From Eubacterium callanderi (GTDB lineage Bacteria > Bacillota > Clostridia > Eubacteriales > Eubacteriaceae), in assembly GCF_900142645.1 (NCBI RefSeq), contig NZ_FRBP01000008.1, positions 30,743 to 94,742 of the forward strand: DNA of 64,000 nucleotides, read 5' to 3'. Made by a program: the position numbers and the translations under genes. A model generated the notes under the pieces. It saw only the letters and a program-made list of their open reading frames with translations, ran no database searches and was not told where the DNA came from. Below are positions 63,230 to 64,000 of the stretch, piece by piece; position 1 is the first letter of the stretch, and every line of letters begins with the position of its first letter.

Positions 63230-64000
63230 ATGGCAAATGATTATTATCAAGGATATACTCTTATGCATAAAAACACACCAGTTGCAGAGATCGTCCTGGA
63301 TAATGCATCTGGGACAATTTCTGCCATTGGCGAAATATACACACCGGAACATGTGCCGGTGGGCATAGCAGTGAAAAAAGGAAAAGTTGACCGTGCTGCA
63401 CTCAATGAATGGTGGAAAAGCAGAGCGATTCCAGCCAGTCGTGATGGTATTAAAAGTGCATTAATCGAACTAAATGTCACTTCGACACAAAAGCTTCTTG
63501 ATAAATGCCTTGGGTTGTCATTGTCGGATCAATATTGGATATGCCCTGTCGATTCTGGAATAAGTTGGGAATCTGTAAATTTTTTTCAAAATGACTTCTC
63601 AGATGACGTAGGCAATATTTTGTTCGGAAAAGGCTCGTCCAGTGATAAAATCAGCTTGATGTCGCCTGATAATACCTCGGATGGGTGGTTGAAAAAGAAA
63701 TGGAAAATCATCGATGAAAAACGCTGTCTGATTAAAGGTGGCAGCGGCGCTACTCAGCAAGAGCCATATAATGAGGTGCTGGCAAGCTATATTATGGAGC
63801 GATTGGGTATTCCGCATGTACCTTATACACTGATGATTCAGGATGATTATCCCTATAGTGTATGCATAGATTTTATCACACCACAGACAGAGTTGATTTC
63901 TGCATGGTACATCATGCAGACACAGCAAAAGGAAAATCATGTTTCCGTTTATCAGCACTATTTGAATTGCTGTGATGCACTAAACATTTCAGGTGTAAAA
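63230..64000 (+). CDS. HipA-like kinase-type protein, cut by the window edge
   Basis: Starts at ATG 63230 behind TTGGAGGTGAGGAAT and runs off the window after 257 codons. The order of segments (a HipA-N-like opening, then KWKIIDEKRCLIKGGSGATQQEPYNEVLASYIMERLGIPHVPYTL) matches HipA/CtkA-type kinases: KGG with the ATP-lysine context, QEPYNEVLASYI as a glutamate helix. The catalytic HDRHxxN part lies beyond the edge. A broken HipA-like gene is also present at 1241-2170, so the outer element may carry two. Whether it ends in the ER tail cannot be seen. Confidence 0.75.
   Translation, partial: MANDYYQGYTLMHKNTPVAEIVLDNASGTISAIGEIYTPEHVPVGIAVKKGKVDRAALNEWWKSRAIPASRDGIKSALIELNVTSTQKLLDKCLGLSLSDQYWICPVDSGISWESVNFFQNDFSDDVGNILFGKGSSSDKISLMSPDNTSDGWLKKKWKIIDEKRCLIKGGSGATQQEPYNEVLASYIMERLGIPHVPYTLMIQDDYPYSVCIDFITPQTELISAWYIMQTQQKENHVSVYQHYLNCCDALNISGVK

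Overview
The window looks like chromosomal DNA of an anaerobic gut-type Firmicute (class Clostridia; the genus cannot be fixed from the sequence). Almost all of it is mobile DNA, arranged as three elements nested inside one another. I saw no rRNA, tRNA or CRISPR array and no clear host housekeeping gene.

Outer element (about 1-22957 and 62155-64000, moderately AT-rich). It has a few small unknown genes, a frameshifted HipA-like kinase gene and a possible tiny type I toxin. A phospho-signalling operon follows: Ser/Thr kinase with TPR tail, small membrane protein, giant Ig-repeat surface protein, FHA protein and PP2C phosphatase. Then come a Fic protein, a MobC/relaxase pair, a TnpV-like protein and one very long methyltransferase/SNF2-helicase gene. 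That helicase gene is cut in its conserved motif VI and resumes at 62155. A second HipA-like gene runs off the right edge. Six otherwise unrelated proteins of this layer end in the same kind of acidic tail finishing in ER-COOH.

Middle element (22958-62155, about 11 kb without its own insert). This is a mobilizable, Tn4451-like element. In order it carries tnpV, tet(O) with an attenuation leader, a KTR protein, three sigma/HTH-like proteins, a RepA-type ATPase, a repeat-rich region with a pMV158-type oriT, a MobV relaxase, ParB, a PC4/YdbC-like protein, and a large serine recombinase. The recombinase gene is split after codon 64.

Inner element (about 32288-60483, about 28 kb, strikingly GC-rich). 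This is a conjugative element inserted in the recombinase gene of the middle element. It has its own large serine recombinase, TnpW, sigma/HTH regulators, MobC and relaxase, an LtrC/ArdC-like protein, topoisomerase III and a full type IV secretion set (VirB4, PrgI, VirB6-like, Maff2, VirD4, PcfB, CHAP hydrolase). It also has an orphan DNA methyltransferase and a replication initiator. An AT-rich cassette (35.9-37.5 kb) carries an RlmN/Cfr-family 23S rRNA methyltransferase gene behind a leader whose 10-residue peptide ends in MRIR, like macrolide-arrest leaders.

How it fits together: the inner insertion destroys the recombinase that would excise the middle element, and the middle insertion destroys the outer element's helicase/methylase. 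Mobility should therefore unlock from the inside out. The inner element could supply the mating channel for the MobV element around it. Two regulated antibiotic-type loci, tet(O) and the rlmN-like operon, sit in separate layers but share the same 3' flank.
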